Notes: generated from the sequence alone by a model not told the origin. A stretch of DNA of 64,000 nt from Nostoc sp. CENA543 (GCF_002896875.1 NZ_CP023278.1:6454501-6518500); one strand, 5' to 3'. Positions 1 through 9,690 are shown, counted from the stretch's first letter. Numbers and translations: made by a program.

Positions 1-1535
1 TTAGCATCAGTGAAATTAGCCTGTTTCATCTGAGCCTGAGTTAAATCAGATACGACATCATCATAAGTGTCTAAACGACCATCTTCACCAGGACTGCGGA
101 AACGGCTACCTTTAAAATTAGCTTGGTTGAGATTGGCAGATTTAAAATTGATGCCTGATAGGTCAGTATTATCCAGAACTAAGCTAAAGAATGAATTACC
201 AGGAGTACCACTTTGCCCTAATTGAACGCGGCTGAGATCCAGATTTTGGGCTTTACCACTATAAACACTGAGAATTTTATTAATAGTTTGTTGGTTAACT
301 TGTAACCGTTTTTGCCTGATTTCTCGTTCTGGAGACGCGCTGTTGACAGACTGTAATTCACCCGCTAAAAACTGATTTTTGTTGTGTAGTTCAGTAATGG
401 TGGGGATACCAATACTGGTAAGTGCTTGTTGAATTGTATCTATCAAGATGGGGTTAGTTTCATTGACCATCATATCTGTCAAGAACTGGATAGATTGCTG
501 GTCATTGAGACTACCCATAGCCAAAATTAAGCTTTGGCGTTCTGAAATTGTCGCCCCAGAATCGGGACTTAGTCGTTTCACCAGTGCCAAAAACTGTTGA
601 CTATTGATTTTTTGTGACTCCCGATGGCTTTGCTGACTTTGCAGATAAACTTGTGTACCGATTAAAGTCGCTAATACCGCCGTCATACTGGTCAAGGCTA
701 CCCCAAACAAAGTTAAGTTGGGGTTTTGTTGCATCCGTCGCCACAACGAGACTAAATTGCTGTTGTCTGGAGTAATGGCCATTGCGGCTGTCGCTGATGC
801 TTCACTGCCCTCTGGTACATTGGTGGAACTACCAGCAGCAGGTAAACTCCGTCCACTAGTAGCCGCATCTGCTACTACTGTGGGACGATGAGCATCTATG
901 ACATAAGTACCTGCTAACCAGTCGTGTAGGGCTTTGCGTCCTCGGCGTGAGGGTAAAGCTAGACCTTCACCCAATATCATTAATACTGCTAGGGATGTGA
1001 ATAATCCTAAGTTGGGGAAAGCAAAGCTATAACGCCAGAGAATGTAGGCGATGGACATGGGTACAGTTAAGCGGCCGATCCCTTCACGCACAAATACAGC
1101 CGCTAAACCTGGGGGTGTTCCTTCTTCATTGACGACTCGCACACCAAACCAACGCTTAGGTAAAGTGCTGCCAGTTTTGGCGAGTAAATATAATTGCCAC
1201 CAAGAAAGAACTGTAGGGGCAATTAAAGCAATTGACCAGAGAATATTAGTGGGCCATGCTACATTGCGAATACCGTAGCTAGCAGGTAAAGCCAGAGGAC
1301 GAGCGATCGCTCTTTCTGTTACTACTAGTACAGGGTTAAGTGGTACTCGATTGAGATCACTACGAGAGTTAGCGTATACACCCAAACCAAAGGGAACTAG
1401 TCCACTAGCCAGTAACAACGTCATTTCCACTGCCCAAGCAGCCAAGCGTCTTGTGACTAGAGAATTGGTTTTAGCTGTATTTTTAGTACCGTTAGATTGA
1501 TTAGTATTATTTTTTTTAACAATTGGAGTAGCCAT
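1..1535 (-). CDS. RDD-family membrane protein with pentapeptide repeats (3' end cut by window)
   Basis: My own reading of the minus strand gives an ORF open from the ATG at 1535 to the window edge, so the C-terminus is missing. It starts MATPIVKKNNTNQSNG. Residues about 25-190 form an RDD-type membrane domain with three or four hydrophobic segments, including the helical stretch LIAPTVLSWWQLYLLAKTG followed by LPKRWFGVRVV, typical of RDD proteins. A second hydrophobic helix lies near residue 270, followed by an alpha-helical region. From about residue 430 pentapeptide repeats begin (A/L-N/D-L/F-x-x: TDLSG, INFKS, ANLNQ, ANFKG) and run off the edge. Such multidomain RDD/pentapeptide proteins occur in cyanobacteria; the substrate is unknown. 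The domain calls are reasonably sure, the function is not. Confidence 0.8.
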   Translation of the reverse strand, partial: MATPIVKKNNTNQSNGTKNTAKTNSLVTRRLAAWAVEMTLLLASGLVPFGLGVYANSRSDLNRVPLNPVLVVTERAIARPLALPASYGIRNVAWPTNILWSIALIAPTVLSWWQLYLLAKTGSTLPKRWFGVRVVNEEGTPPGLAAVFVREGIGRLTVPMSIAYILWRYSFAFPNLGLFTSLAVLMILGEGLALPSRRGRKALHDWLAGTYVIDAHRPTVVADAATSGRSLPAAGSSTNVPEGSEASATAAMAITPDNSNLVSLWRRMQQNPNLTLFGVALTSMTAVLATLIGTQVYLQSQQSHRESQKINSQQFLALVKRLSPDSGATISERQSLILAMGSLNDQQSIQFLTDMMVNETNPILIDTIQQALTSIGIPTITELHNKNQFLAGELQSVNSASPEREIRQKRLQVNQQTINKILSVYSGKAQNLDLSRVQLGQSGTPGNSFFSLVLDNTDLSGINFKSANLNQANFKGSRFRSPGEDGRLDTYDDVVSDLTQAQMKQANFTDA

Positions 1536-1583
1536 TATATAGTTACCTGTGTATTTATTTTTATGCCGCTTGTAATTTGTAAT

Positions 1584-1700
1584 TTGGGCATTGGGAATTG
1601 GGCATTGGGAATTGGAATGGGAATAAAAATCTACCTTGTCCCCCTTGTCCCCCTTGTCCCCAATCCCCAGTCCCTAATCCCCAATCCCTAGTCCCCAACA
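1584..1700. repeat. Tandem heptamer-like repeats (GGGCATT/GGGAATT and CCCCAATC types)
   Basis: Alternating GGGCATT and GGGAATT units occupy about 1584-1622, and CCCTTGTC and CCCCAAT/CCCTAGT units occupy about 1636-1698. They sit between two minus-strand genes. The same unit families recur throughout the window. Confidence 0.8.
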
Positions 1701-1704
1701 GCCA

Positions 1705-2034
1705 CTATTGATTCGGCCTGTTACCAGATACGAAAAATTTGTATCCAAGATACACTACCCCTGCTAACAGTGCCAGACTGATGGCAGATACTACTAATTT
1801 CAGTACCATCTGTACAATTGACAAGCCAAGTAAACCAGCTACGCCGATAAATACTAGCTTGCCTGTCCCTGATAAGCTTTGAAACCAAAGTTTTCCTCGT
1901 TCTAGCGGTTGTTGCCAATTCAGCCAACTAAACTGGGTAGTCTGTTTTGGTGTTGACTCTCCAGAGGCAGAATTCAGATCAGCCTCTAGTTGTTGGAGTC
2001 GGCGTTTTAATTCTTCTTCTGATTGAGGATTCAT
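1705..2034 (-). CDS. Small membrane protein of unknown function
   Basis: A 109-residue protein. Residues 1-30 are charged and helical (EEELKRRLQQLEADL, probably a coiled coil). Residues about 58-102 form two closely spaced hydrophobic helices, and the tail is short (SGNRPNQ). No catalytic motif is visible. It is transcribed in the same direction as the RDD/pentapeptide gene, about 170 bp upstream of it, with a repeat tract between. The stop codon TAG is preceded by CAA, as in several genes here that abut repeats. I do not recognise the family; conserved cyanobacterial membrane protein is the most I can say. Confidence 0.65.
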   Translation of the reverse strand: MNPQSEEELKRRLQQLEADLNSASGESTPKQTTQFSWLNWQQPLERGKLWFQSLSGTGKLVFIGVAGLLGLSIVQMVLKLVVSAISLALLAGVVYLGYKFFVSGNRPNQ

Positions 2035-2606
2035 TAATGTTTTACCTCAGTTAAGACATTTTTAAACAACAAAATCATCAGATTTTCGTCTTAGTAATTT
2101 ACGCAGGGCTAATTGAATCTCAGGTAAAATTTACTACTTATAAATTGGAGACTGGGAGACAGAAGGCAGGGGGGTAGGGAGACATGGGGAAATTTTTCTC
2201 TCCCTTGCCCCCTGCACCCTGCACCAATTCCGGAAATTTTTCTGCCCTGCATCATTTCCCATGATCTCTGATGGTTTTGTTTGTGATTTTAGCTAATGTC
2301 TTGCGATCGCGTACCTATTTGTGTAGGTTAATTTAACTATTAATGCTTATTTTGGGGTGAGGATTTCACTATATCTAGATTCAGGTTGCATAATCAGAAT
2401 TTTCAAGCCTGTAGATATATACTGAAATTATTACGAATTTCCATATAATTTACTCACTTCATCTGATTTTCATACTTGATTTATACATAGAGTCAAATAA
2501 ATTTATAAAATTTTATACATTCAACATTAGGAACAATGCCTATTTCTCCGCGTCTATTTATTCAGGATGTTTATGTCAAAAATTATTTTGAGAGATACTG
2601 AAATAT
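2035..2606. other. Intergenic region between divergent genes, with one composite G-rich repeat
   Basis: About 570 bp. Positions about 2159-2262 hold a copy, in reverse orientation, of a composite repeat built of G-rich units, a GGAAATTTTTCTC-type core and a CTGCACCAATTCC end. The rest is AT-rich and should hold the promoters of the flanking divergent genes. I could not pick convincing promoter boxes and see no further ORF. Confidence 0.55.
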
Positions 2607-3044
2607 ATGAAAACTTTTAAATTATTAAAAGTTCTGACTGCTACCTTACTAATGAGTGTATCTCTGACACAGGCGATCGCAGCTCAAACACCTACAATTC
2701 AAGTTAGCCGGAACTTACCTTCAGATCCACTGGTTGTTAATGGTACATCCAACACAACTGTTACTAGTAACTGTGGTAATATCTCTAGCACACCCAATCA
2801 TGTGATTAGAGTCACAGAGGCTTTACCCTATCTGCGTGTAACAGCTAAAAGTCCAGGAAAACCCACGTTGTTAATAGATGGGCCTGGAGGACGTTTTTGT
2901 GTAATCGCAGAAAGTTCCACGAATAACGAAGCAGAATTATCAGGTTACTGGCCTACTGGTAATTACTCAGTTAGTGTAGGCAATATATCGCAGAGAGAAT
3001 ATAACTATACTATCGAGATTTCACAACAAAGACCACGGAAATAA
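2607..3044 (+). CDS. Secreted/periplasmic protein of unknown function
   Basis: A 145-residue protein with a clear Sec signal peptide: MKTFKLLK, a hydrophobic core (VLTATLLMSVSLTQA) and a predicted cleavage after the Ala residues around 25-26 (IAAQTP). The mature part is about 120 residues, beta-rich, with two cysteines (in TSNCGN and RFCVIA) that could form a disulphide, and glycine-rich turns (SPGKPTLLIDGPGG). It resembles small beta-sandwich exported proteins of cyanobacteria, but I cannot name a family. It stands alone, divergent from the gene to the left and convergent with the gene to the right. The GAGAG about 10 bases before the ATG can serve as a ribosome binding site. Confidence 0.7.
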   Translation: MKTFKLLKVLTATLLMSVSLTQAIAAQTPTIQVSRNLPSDPLVVNGTSNTTVTSNCGNISSTPNHVIRVTEALPYLRVTAKSPGKPTLLIDGPGGRFCVIAESSTNNEAELSGYWPTGNYSVSVGNISQREYNYTIEISQQRPRK

Positions 3045-3107
3045 AACTTAGGGGATTTCCAATTAAAAAAAATATACTATCTCTTGGATGGCAAGGGGGC
3101 AGGGGGA

Positions 3108-3165
3108 GAAAAGGTAATGAGTAATGAGTAATGAGTAATGAGTAATGAGTAATGAGTAATGACTA
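3108..3165. repeat. STRR array of GTAATGA heptamers
   Basis: About seven copies of the heptamer GTAATGA follow a G-rich stretch. The last, variant unit (AATGACTA) reaches into the 3' end of the next minus-strand gene and contributes its stop codon TAG (complement of 3163-3165). Heptamer STRR arrays of this kind are known from heterocystous cyanobacteria. Confidence 0.85.
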
Positions 3166-3600
3166 ACTTCTCAAATCACCTAGATGATTTTTTATTGGTG
3201 CTTTCATCCATTGGAAAGCCACAAGATTTAATAACAAACCAATCAAAAATAGTATTACCATTAAGGTGATTTGATACCAAATAACTTGAGGCAAAAGTAA
3301 ATCTAATACTAAATGAGCTAAATTGAGGATGCTGTAGAATATTGTTAAACCGAAATGAATTACTCGATAGCGTCTATTAGCAGTAAAAACTGTGGCGATA
3401 ATTGCCAATATTGGTATAGTGAAAAATCCCAGCATTAACCACATAATGCTTGAAATTTGATTCATTGATGTGGCTTTTTGCGATTCGATTACACTTAATC
3501 CGTGGAAGAGAGGCATTAAACCCAATTGGGTGTGAAATAGGATTCCCAAAAGAAATACTAACCACAGAGTAATGATTTTTCCCTGATAATTGTTAGTCAT
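3163..3600 (-). CDS. Four-helix integral membrane protein of unknown function
   Basis: A 145-residue protein with four hydrophobic segments at about residues 9-30, 50-70, 78-103 and 108-130, separated by short polar loops (for example TANRRYRV). The C-terminal tail KNHLGDLRS is presumably cytoplasmic. No conserved catalytic residues are visible. It follows the adenosine-specific kinase gene by only 14 bp on the same strand, so co-transcription is likely. Its stop codon lies at the edge of the GTAATGA array. Family not recognised. Confidence 0.65.
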   Translation of the reverse strand: MTNNYQGKIITLWLVFLLGILFHTQLGLMPLFHGLSVIESQKATSMNQISSIMWLMLGFFTIPILAIIATVFTANRRYRVIHFGLTIFYSILNLAHLVLDLLLPQVIWYQITLMVILFLIGLLLNLVAFQWMKAPIKNHLGDLRS

Positions 3601-3614
3601 ATTCTTGCCATTGT

Positions 3615-4097
3615 TTATAACTTATAACCGATGTGGCGGAGTAAATTATGTCTTGCGTTCACATCCTCAGTTGTTTCTATACCTTGGGGTGAAAAGCCGT
3701 CAATTATCCCCAAAATACCCCTACCCTGGCCAGTTTCAGCTAAAATTACCTGTACAGGATTAGCTGTAGCACAGTAAATTGTACAAACCTCTGGACATTG
3801 CTTAATAGCATTGAGGAAATTAATAGGATAAGCTTGTCTAAAAACAATCAGAAAACTGTGACCTGCACCTATAGATTGAGCATATCTAGTGGCTATTTCT
3901 TGTAAGGATAGATCATTGCTAGCGATTCTAATTAAACAATCTCCTGAAGCTTCACAAAAAGCAATACCAAATTGAACTTGTGCTGATATCCCCACCATAA
4001 TTTCATACAAGTCTTCCACTGTTTTAATAAAGTGGGTTTGACCTAAGATGAGGTTACAACCTTGAGGGATTTCTAGGCTAACTGATTGCAGTTCCAT
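3615..4097 (-). CDS. Adenosine-specific kinase family protein (PF04008-like)
   Basis: A 160-residue protein close to the family length. I recognise the conserved layout of the archaeal/bacterial adenosine-specific kinase (COG1839) family: N-terminal VSLEIPQG.NLILGQTHFIKTVEDL, the segment VQFGIAFCEASGDCLIR, a central GAGHSFLIVFR, the stretch CTIYCATANPVQVI, and the Gly-rich end GRGILGIIDGFSP. Members have been described as binding adenosine or AMP, but the in vivo role in cyanobacteria is not established. It is probably co-transcribed with the downstream membrane protein (14 bp gap); the gene upstream, GH65-PGM, is 24 bp away on the same strand. Family assignment is fairly sure, the biochemical role less so. 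Confidence 0.75.
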   Translation of the reverse strand: MELQSVSLEIPQGCNLILGQTHFIKTVEDLYEIMVGISAQVQFGIAFCEASGDCLIRIASNDLSLQEIATRYAQSIGAGHSFLIVFRQAYPINFLNAIKQCPEVCTIYCATANPVQVILAETGQGRGILGIIDGFSPQGIETTEDVNARHNLLRHIGYKL

Positions 4098-4121
4098 ATT
4101 TAAATAACTAGTTTAACTAGT

Positions 4122-7109
4122 TTAACTAGTTGAGATTTTGTGAATGAATCGAAACTGTAAATCCTTCCAAGTTACACCTGCTAGGTTGGGGAGGACTATA
4201 TGGGCTTTTCCTACCCGTTCGGCGGGGCCGATACCTATAGCCCACATCCCACCAGCTAAGGCGGCTTCCACACCGGCGGCGGCATCTTCCACAACAACGC
4301 ACTGGGACGGGTTTAAATCTAGCTGATGTGCAGCATAGAGAAATAAATCAGGGGCGGGTTTGGCTTTTTGGACGCTGTAGCCGTCAGCCAATGAGTCGAT
4401 GAGGTCGGAAATACCGAGTTTAGTAATGACTGTGCGAGCATTTTTACTACCGGATGCGATCGCAATTTTAATTTTAGCTTGTCTGAGTTCATGTAAAAGC
4501 GCGATCGCACCTGGTAATAAATCCTTGGCGGTGATATTTTCAATCATCTGCACGTAATAGCTGTTTTTTCGTGCCATCATCTCTTGAATTTGGTCTTCTG
4601 AATAAGGTCTATCACCAATAATCAGCATTAAGGAGGCGCGACGAGACACACCCCGTAAAGCCTCATTTTTCTCCCGATTAAAGGGGATACCTTCTTCATC
4701 TGCTAATTTTTGCCAGGCTAAGTAATGATATTCAGCCGTATCAGTTAATACGCCATCTAAGTCAAAGATAAACCCGCGAATATCTAAGAATTGGGGCAGG
4801 GAGCAGGGGGTAGGGGGATTTAGGAGTTCTATCCCCAACTCTCCCTGCGCCTCTGCGCCTCTGCTATCTTGCTCCCCTGCCCCCCTGCACCCCTGCTCCC
4901 CTGCTTCTTCCCCAGTACGCAGGTCGAACTTATACCACTGACCACGCCAGCGTAGCTGAAATTTTAGGCGTGACCAACCGGGGGGTAAATGGGGATGGGC
5001 TACGGGTGCATTTTCTGTAAATTGAATGCCGCCGAAACCGAAAACTACTGCTTGCCAAACGCCGCCTGTGCTAGCACCGTGAATCCCATCTTGGGTATTA
5101 CCGCGACTGTCTTCTAAATCTACCATTGCGGCTTGCATAAAGCGTTTGTAAGCTCTTGTGGTATCGCCTAAGTCTGAGGCTAAAATGCTGTGAATGGCTG
5201 GCCCCAAAGATGAACCATAGGTGATATCTGTGCGGGGTGCGTAATAATGCCAATTTGCGGCTAATATTTCTTCGTCGTAAGGAAACTCTGCTAAGGGTCG
5301 CATCAAGTACAACAACATCAAGACATCTGGCTGTTTCAGCACTTGAGTGTGGTTAGTTCCTTCCATCCCTAAAACGGCTTGAATTGATTTTTGGCGGGGT
5401 TCGTATTCTGTGAGGTCAATATCTTTTAATTGGAAAAATCCCTCAAACTGTTCAATTAATTGCGTTTCAGGATTGTAGAGAATCCAAATTTTATTGATAA
5501 TATCTTGCCAATAGGTGGAGATTTCTGGGGGAATTTGTAACTGGGTGGCGAGTTGGGCGGCTGTTTCGGGGAATTGTTGCTGTAACCAAGCCAAGACTTT
5601 TAAGGCTTGTTCTAAATGCCATTGCACCATACGGTTAGTAAAGGTGTTGTTATGCACAAATTCATGATATTCATCTGCACCGATGACACCGCGAATCTCA
5701 TATCTATTTTCTTGGGAGTTAAATTCTACCCGACTACCCCAAAAGATAGCCGTATCTAAGATGATCTCTGCGCCATAGTCGCGCATCCATTCATCATCAC
5801 CTGTGGCTTGCCAATAATGATAAACAGCATAGGCGATATCTGCACTGTTGTGAATTTCGCGATCGCGACACCATATTCGCACATCTTCACCATAATAATC
5901 ATTCGGTAGCGACCATCTGGGGGTAACTTCATCCCCTGTATCCGCACTCTCCCACGGATACATTGCACCTTTGAAGCCGTAATGGGATGCTTTGCGTCTT
6001 GCGCCTGCTATGGTGTGGTAGCGGTAAGTGAGTAAATTTCGGGCGACTTCTGGATGGGTATAAGTAAAAAATGGCAAAATAAAAATTTCTGTATCCCAAA
6101 ATATATGTCCCCGATAACCAAATCCTGAGAGGGTTTTGGCGGGGATACTCACTTGCTCATCATGATGTGGGGCGGCTATTAATAACTGAAAGATATTGTA
6201 GCGGACAGCAAAAGCAGCTTGACTATCACCTTCAATGACAATGTCGCTAGTTTGCCAGATTTGCTCCCAAGCTTGCTGATTATCTTGAAATAATGTGGTG
6301 TAATCAGCGATGTCTGCTAGTTTAGCTTGGGCGGTAGCCACGGGTGTTGCTGTTTCTCGTGAGGTAAACACCGTCACAATGTTTTCTACTGTGACGGTTT
6401 GTTGGGATGTGGCTAAAAAAGTTGTGCTGATGTTGGGATAACCAGGGACAGTATTAACCTGCATAACAGCTTCTGTTCCCGATATAGTCATTTTCGCCGC
6501 CATCGCGATTTCAATGCGGGTGCTGCGGGTGCGACTTTGTAACCAAATCCCTTGGTTGCTTTTACCTTGGTCTATCCCTTCCCAGTGATTAAAACCTTGG
6601 TTTTCTGCATAACCATTGATACTGGCTTGAAATTCCACTAAAGCCTCACCATCATAGGATGTGAAATGACAGCGTTGTCCCAAAATATGCACATCAGCCA
6701 GAGATGCGAAGCGTTCAAAGTGGATATCAATAATTTTATTTTTGGGACTGCGCCAACGCACCCAACGACTTAAAAGACCATGACGCAGATTCAGTTGTCG
6801 TTTATATGATAAGATTTCACCTTGATCAAGACGAAAGCGATCGCCATCAATTGTGACTACTAAAGGTAGCCAATTAGGACAATTAGCCAATTCTGTATAA
6901 ACAACCGGCACATCATCATAAACACCATGAATAAACGTAGCGGGTAGACTGCGACTATAACCTTCTTCAAAACTACCCCTTGTGCCTAAATATCCATTAC
7001 CAATAGTAAAAATAGTTTCCCTAGAGTTAATTTGCTCAGGTTGAAACCGAGTCTCAATTAAACTCCAATCTTCGTATATAAAATCACTAGAGGTCTGTTG
7101 GTGGTTCAT
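4122..7109 (-). CDS. GH65 disaccharide phosphorylase fused to beta-phosphoglucomutase
   Basis: A 995-residue bifunctional enzyme. Residues about 10-730 are a glycoside hydrolase family 65 phosphorylase (maltose/trehalose/kojibiose phosphorylase group). The general-acid motif GADEYHE places the catalytic Glu at residue 480. Residues about 775-990 are a HAD-family beta-phosphoglucomutase: FDLDGVLTD with nucleophile Asp783 and acid/base Asp785, IAIASGSKN, and VVEDAAAGVEAA. Phosphorolysis of an alpha-glucoside would release beta-glucose 1-phosphate, which the second domain converts to glucose 6-phosphate; this coupling is inferred from the two families. The disaccharide used cannot be read from the sequence. 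The linker (about 732-772) is low-complexity and encoded by the G-rich repeat family otherwise found between genes. Sucrose synthase lies directly upstream on the same strand. Confidence 0.9.
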   Translation of the reverse strand: MNHQQTSSDFIYEDWSLIETRFQPEQINSRETIFTIGNGYLGTRGSFEEGYSRSLPATFIHGVYDDVPVVYTELANCPNWLPLVVTIDGDRFRLDQGEILSYKRQLNLRHGLLSRWVRWRSPKNKIIDIHFERFASLADVHILGQRCHFTSYDGEALVEFQASINGYAENQGFNHWEGIDQGKSNQGIWLQSRTRSTRIEIAMAAKMTISGTEAVMQVNTVPGYPNISTTFLATSQQTVTVENIVTVFTSRETATPVATAQAKLADIADYTTLFQDNQQAWEQIWQTSDIVIEGDSQAAFAVRYNIFQLLIAAPHHDEQVSIPAKTLSGFGYRGHIFWDTEIFILPFFTYTHPEVARNLLTYRYHTIAGARRKASHYGFKGAMYPWESADTGDEVTPRWSLPNDYYGEDVRIWCRDREIHNSADIAYAVYHYWQATGDDEWMRDYGAEIILDTAIFWGSRVEFNSQENRYEIRGVIGADEYHEFVHNNTFTNRMVQWHLEQALKVLAWLQQQFPETAAQLATQLQIPPEISTYWQDIINKIWILYNPETQLIEQFEGFFQLKDIDLTEYEPRQKSIQAVLGMEGTNHTQVLKQPDVLMLLYLMRPLAEFPYDEEILAANWHYYAPRTDITYGSSLGPAIHSILASDLGDTTRAYKRFMQAAMVDLEDSRGNTQDGIHGASTGGVWQAVVFGFGGIQFTENAPVAHPHLPPGWSRLKFQLRWRGQWYKFDLRTGEEAGEQGCRGAGEQDSRGAEAQGELGIELLNPPTPCSLPQFLDIRGFIFDLDGVLTDTAEYHYLAWQKLADEEGIPFNREKNEALRGVSRRASLMLIIGDRPYSEDQIQEMMARKNSYYVQMIENITAKDLLPGAIALLHELRQAKIKIAIASGSKNARTVITKLGISDLIDSLADGYSVQKAKPAPDLFLYAAHQLDLNPSQCVVVEDAAAGVEAALAGGMWAIGIGPAERVGKAHIVLPNLAGVTWKDLQFRFIHKISTS

Positions 7110-7124
7110 GGGAATGAGTAGAGA

Positions 7125-7272
7125 GTAATGAGTGCTGTTAGCGGAAGCGGGGCGTTTAGCCCGTGCTGAGTAATGAGTAATAAGTAATAAGTAATAAGTA
7201 ATAAGTAATGAGTAATGAGTAATGACTATTGACTGTTGACTGTTGACTGTTGACTGTTGACTATTGACTAAT
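7125..7272. repeat. Mixed repeat cluster between the GH65-PGM and sucrose synthase genes
   Basis: A TGCTGTTAGCGGAAGCGGGGCG unit family copy (about 7133-7165) is followed by GTAATAA/GTAATGA heptamers (about 7166-7224) and TGACTGT/TGACTAT heptamers (about 7225-7270). The last units overlap the 3' end of the sucrose synthase gene, which reads its final residues and TAG stop from them. Confidence 0.85.
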
Positions 7273-9675
7273 ATGCTTTGCTAAAATCTTTTCGGCTCTG
7301 GGTTTATAAATTAAATGGAATAAAGTTTCCATGTAACGCACTCTGGCTTCTGTGTTTTCTGGGGCGACGAAGTTCCAAAAACTATAGATTTTAGCTAGTG
7401 ACAGTAATTGATTTGTGTGTAGTTCCCAGTTATATTTATGGTGAATTCTTTTACTTACCCACTCGGAGATTTCTTCCCAGTATTCGGGATGGCGATCGCA
7501 CTCTTCTAGAAATGTCACAATCTTCTTCGCTGTTCCTGATAAATCTGTGGGGTTGATATGAAAACCGTTGCCATAATCCTCAATAATTTCTAAAGCCCCA
7601 CCGAATTTAGTCGCAAAGGTTGGTAAACCGGAAATCATGGCTTCTAAAATGCTGCGTCCAAAGGCTTCAAATCGGGCGAAATGTACATATATTCCCCCTA
7701 AATCGGCTACTACTCTGTAGGCTTCTCCTACTTCATAGTTAGGTAAACGCATCCCCACCCACCGAATTTTATTGTCGAGTTTATACTGCTTAATTAAGTC
7801 CTGTAATTTTTGCATTTCTGCGGCTTCTGTTGGGTTGGCAGCTTCAGAAATATGTAATTTACTAGTAATAATAATTAAATTACAACACTCTTGTAGTTCT
7901 GGACTTTGACCAAAACATTCTACTAATCCAGTCAGATTTTTAATCGATGTGATTGGTGCGACAGCTAAAATCGGACGCTTTTGTGCAGCATCTAGTTTAC
8001 CTAGAATCTGATGGCTTTCTGTAGAAAAAATTAGATCTGATATTTTCTTAGTTAAATTGCTATCTCGTTTGTCTTTTTGACCGTAGTGGAAAAATAGTTG
8101 TTCGTTGACTCCTGGGGGAATCATGTTAAATTTCGGATTAAATAAATCTATGCCATCAACTACATGATATAAATGCGGCATGGTAAAGCATTTATATGAT
8201 TCATATTGTCCTATACTGTCTGGTGTACCGACAATTTCTTGGTAAGATGATGTAATGATAAAATCTGCCGCATTCATGGTGATTAAATCGGCAGTAAATT
8301 GAGCAGAAAAATGATATTCTTCTTCAAAGTCTTGCCAATAAAGATTACTAAATAAATACTTTGGTTTTTCTAAAGAATGGGCAATATTACAATGGGTAAC
8401 TTTTAAGGTGCGAGCCAATAAGAACGCAACTAAGTTACCATCTGTATAATTACCAATAATTAAATTAGGGTTGCCTGAAAACTGCTGGATAATTGCTGGT
8501 GCTGCATCTTCAGCAAAGGTTTCTAAATAAGGCCAAATATCAGATTTTGGTATCCAATTATTAGTAATCTCCGGATTAAATTCCCTAAAGGGAACACGTA
8601 ATATCCAAGCGTTTTCTGTACCATCTACTTTTTCTAGGCGCAGGTTACAAAATGTCCCTTCACAGTTAGGAATTAAGCGGGTGAGAATAATGACATGAGG
8701 TCGAATTCCGAGAATATCCAAACCGGCGAGTTGAATTTCTGACTGGAGTTTGTTTTCTAAATTCCGTGCTTCTTCCAATACATAGATGACTTGTCCCAAG
8801 GTTTCATCTCTTCCCATCACATCTGTTTGTGCCACCCAGCCATGAACAGAAACAAGAACTACACGAAATATCGCCGGAACACGAGAGACAAATGTTTCTA
8901 AAATCGCAGGTTGTGGTGCTTCGATGAGTCTTTCTAAGAGGGTGAAGGTTTCTAGTGTGCGGGAAGCAGTGTTTCCCCACCCTGGTTCAAACCCAAGTTT
9001 TTGCAAGTCTGGATGAAAATTGCTGTAGGGTGCTTCTGGTGGTTGCTGACTGAGAAACTGAATAGCTTGGCGAATTTGTTTGGCTAGTTGAATACCGGAG
9101 GTAATGCGATCGCTCAGTAATAAGCGAGTACCATTATATTGCAGGGCTTGCAGAGCTAAGTAAATCAGTTCAAACCAATATTGAGGATCAGTTTCTAGTT
9201 GACTACATAGATAATGATTGAGAAAAGCCAATCCTTGACCAATGTTTCGAGGATCACTGATGCTGGGGGAATTTTGATAAAAGGCTTTGAGGTCAATTTC
9301 TAAGATGTGGGGGTCATAGGCATTGACTAGGCGATCGCTCACATCTAATAATGCTACAGGTGACATCAGCTCAAACTTCGTAAAATCCGACGTTAGTCGC
9401 CAAACCTCTTGGCTAGCAATTTTTGGACGCACCACAAACCATATTGCTTCCTCCTCCAGAATGATTTCGTGGGTGCAGTGAATTAACTTCGCCACAGAGG
9501 AAGAATAATAAAAGTATGCTGGTTTTTGGGATTGCTTACAGTGTTGAGCAAAAGTTTGTAGAATCTCGTTTCTGAGAAAGTAACGCCTATCTAACGCCGA
9601 AAGTGCAATTATCAACTGACGCAGCGTAGTTGATTCTTCATTATTAGCCAAAATCGCTTGATGTAGTTCATACAT
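7261..9675 (-). CDS. susB: Sucrose synthase
   Basis: About 804 residues, the usual length of cyanobacterial sucrose synthases. It catalyses reversible cleavage of sucrose with (A/U)DP to fructose and nucleotide-glucose. The N-terminal half (MYELHQAILANNEE) matches the sucrose synthase regulatory region. The C-terminal half is a GT-B/GT4 glycosyltransferase with the E-x7-E motif EAFGRSILE (Glu670 and Glu678) and SGLPTFATKFGGALEII. A GTG five codons earlier is possible, but the ATG at 9675 matches known N-termini; the AAAGGG lies about 14 bases before it. The symbol susB rests on my recollection that the second Anabaena sucrose synthase gene sits beside a GH65-PGM gene; susA is not excluded. 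In filaments this enzyme uses sucrose as carbon source and influences the supply to heterocysts. The C-terminus ISQ-stop comes from the adjoining heptamer array. Confidence 0.93.
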   Translation of the reverse strand: MYELHQAILANNEESTTLRQLIIALSALDRRYFLRNEILQTFAQHCKQSQKPAYFYYSSSVAKLIHCTHEIILEEEAIWFVVRPKIASQEVWRLTSDFTKFELMSPVALLDVSDRLVNAYDPHILEIDLKAFYQNSPSISDPRNIGQGLAFLNHYLCSQLETDPQYWFELIYLALQALQYNGTRLLLSDRITSGIQLAKQIRQAIQFLSQQPPEAPYSNFHPDLQKLGFEPGWGNTASRTLETFTLLERLIEAPQPAILETFVSRVPAIFRVVLVSVHGWVAQTDVMGRDETLGQVIYVLEEARNLENKLQSEIQLAGLDILGIRPHVIILTRLIPNCEGTFCNLRLEKVDGTENAWILRVPFREFNPEITNNWIPKSDIWPYLETFAEDAAPAIIQQFSGNPNLIIGNYTDGNLVAFLLARTLKVTHCNIAHSLEKPKYLFSNLYWQDFEEEYHFSAQFTADLITMNAADFIITSSYQEIVGTPDSIGQYESYKCFTMPHLYHVVDGIDLFNPKFNMIPPGVNEQLFFHYGQKDKRDSNLTKKISDLIFSTESHQILGKLDAAQKRPILAVAPITSIKNLTGLVECFGQSPELQECCNLIIITSKLHISEAANPTEAAEMQKLQDLIKQYKLDNKIRWVGMRLPNYEVGEAYRVVADLGGIYVHFARFEAFGRSILEAMISGLPTFATKFGGALEIIEDYGNGFHINPTDLSGTAKKIVTFLEECDRHPEYWEEISEWVSKRIHHKYNWELHTNQLLSLAKIYSFWNFVAPENTEARVRYMETLFHLIYKPRAEKILAKHISQ

Positions 9676-9690
9676 GATAAATTTCAGCAC

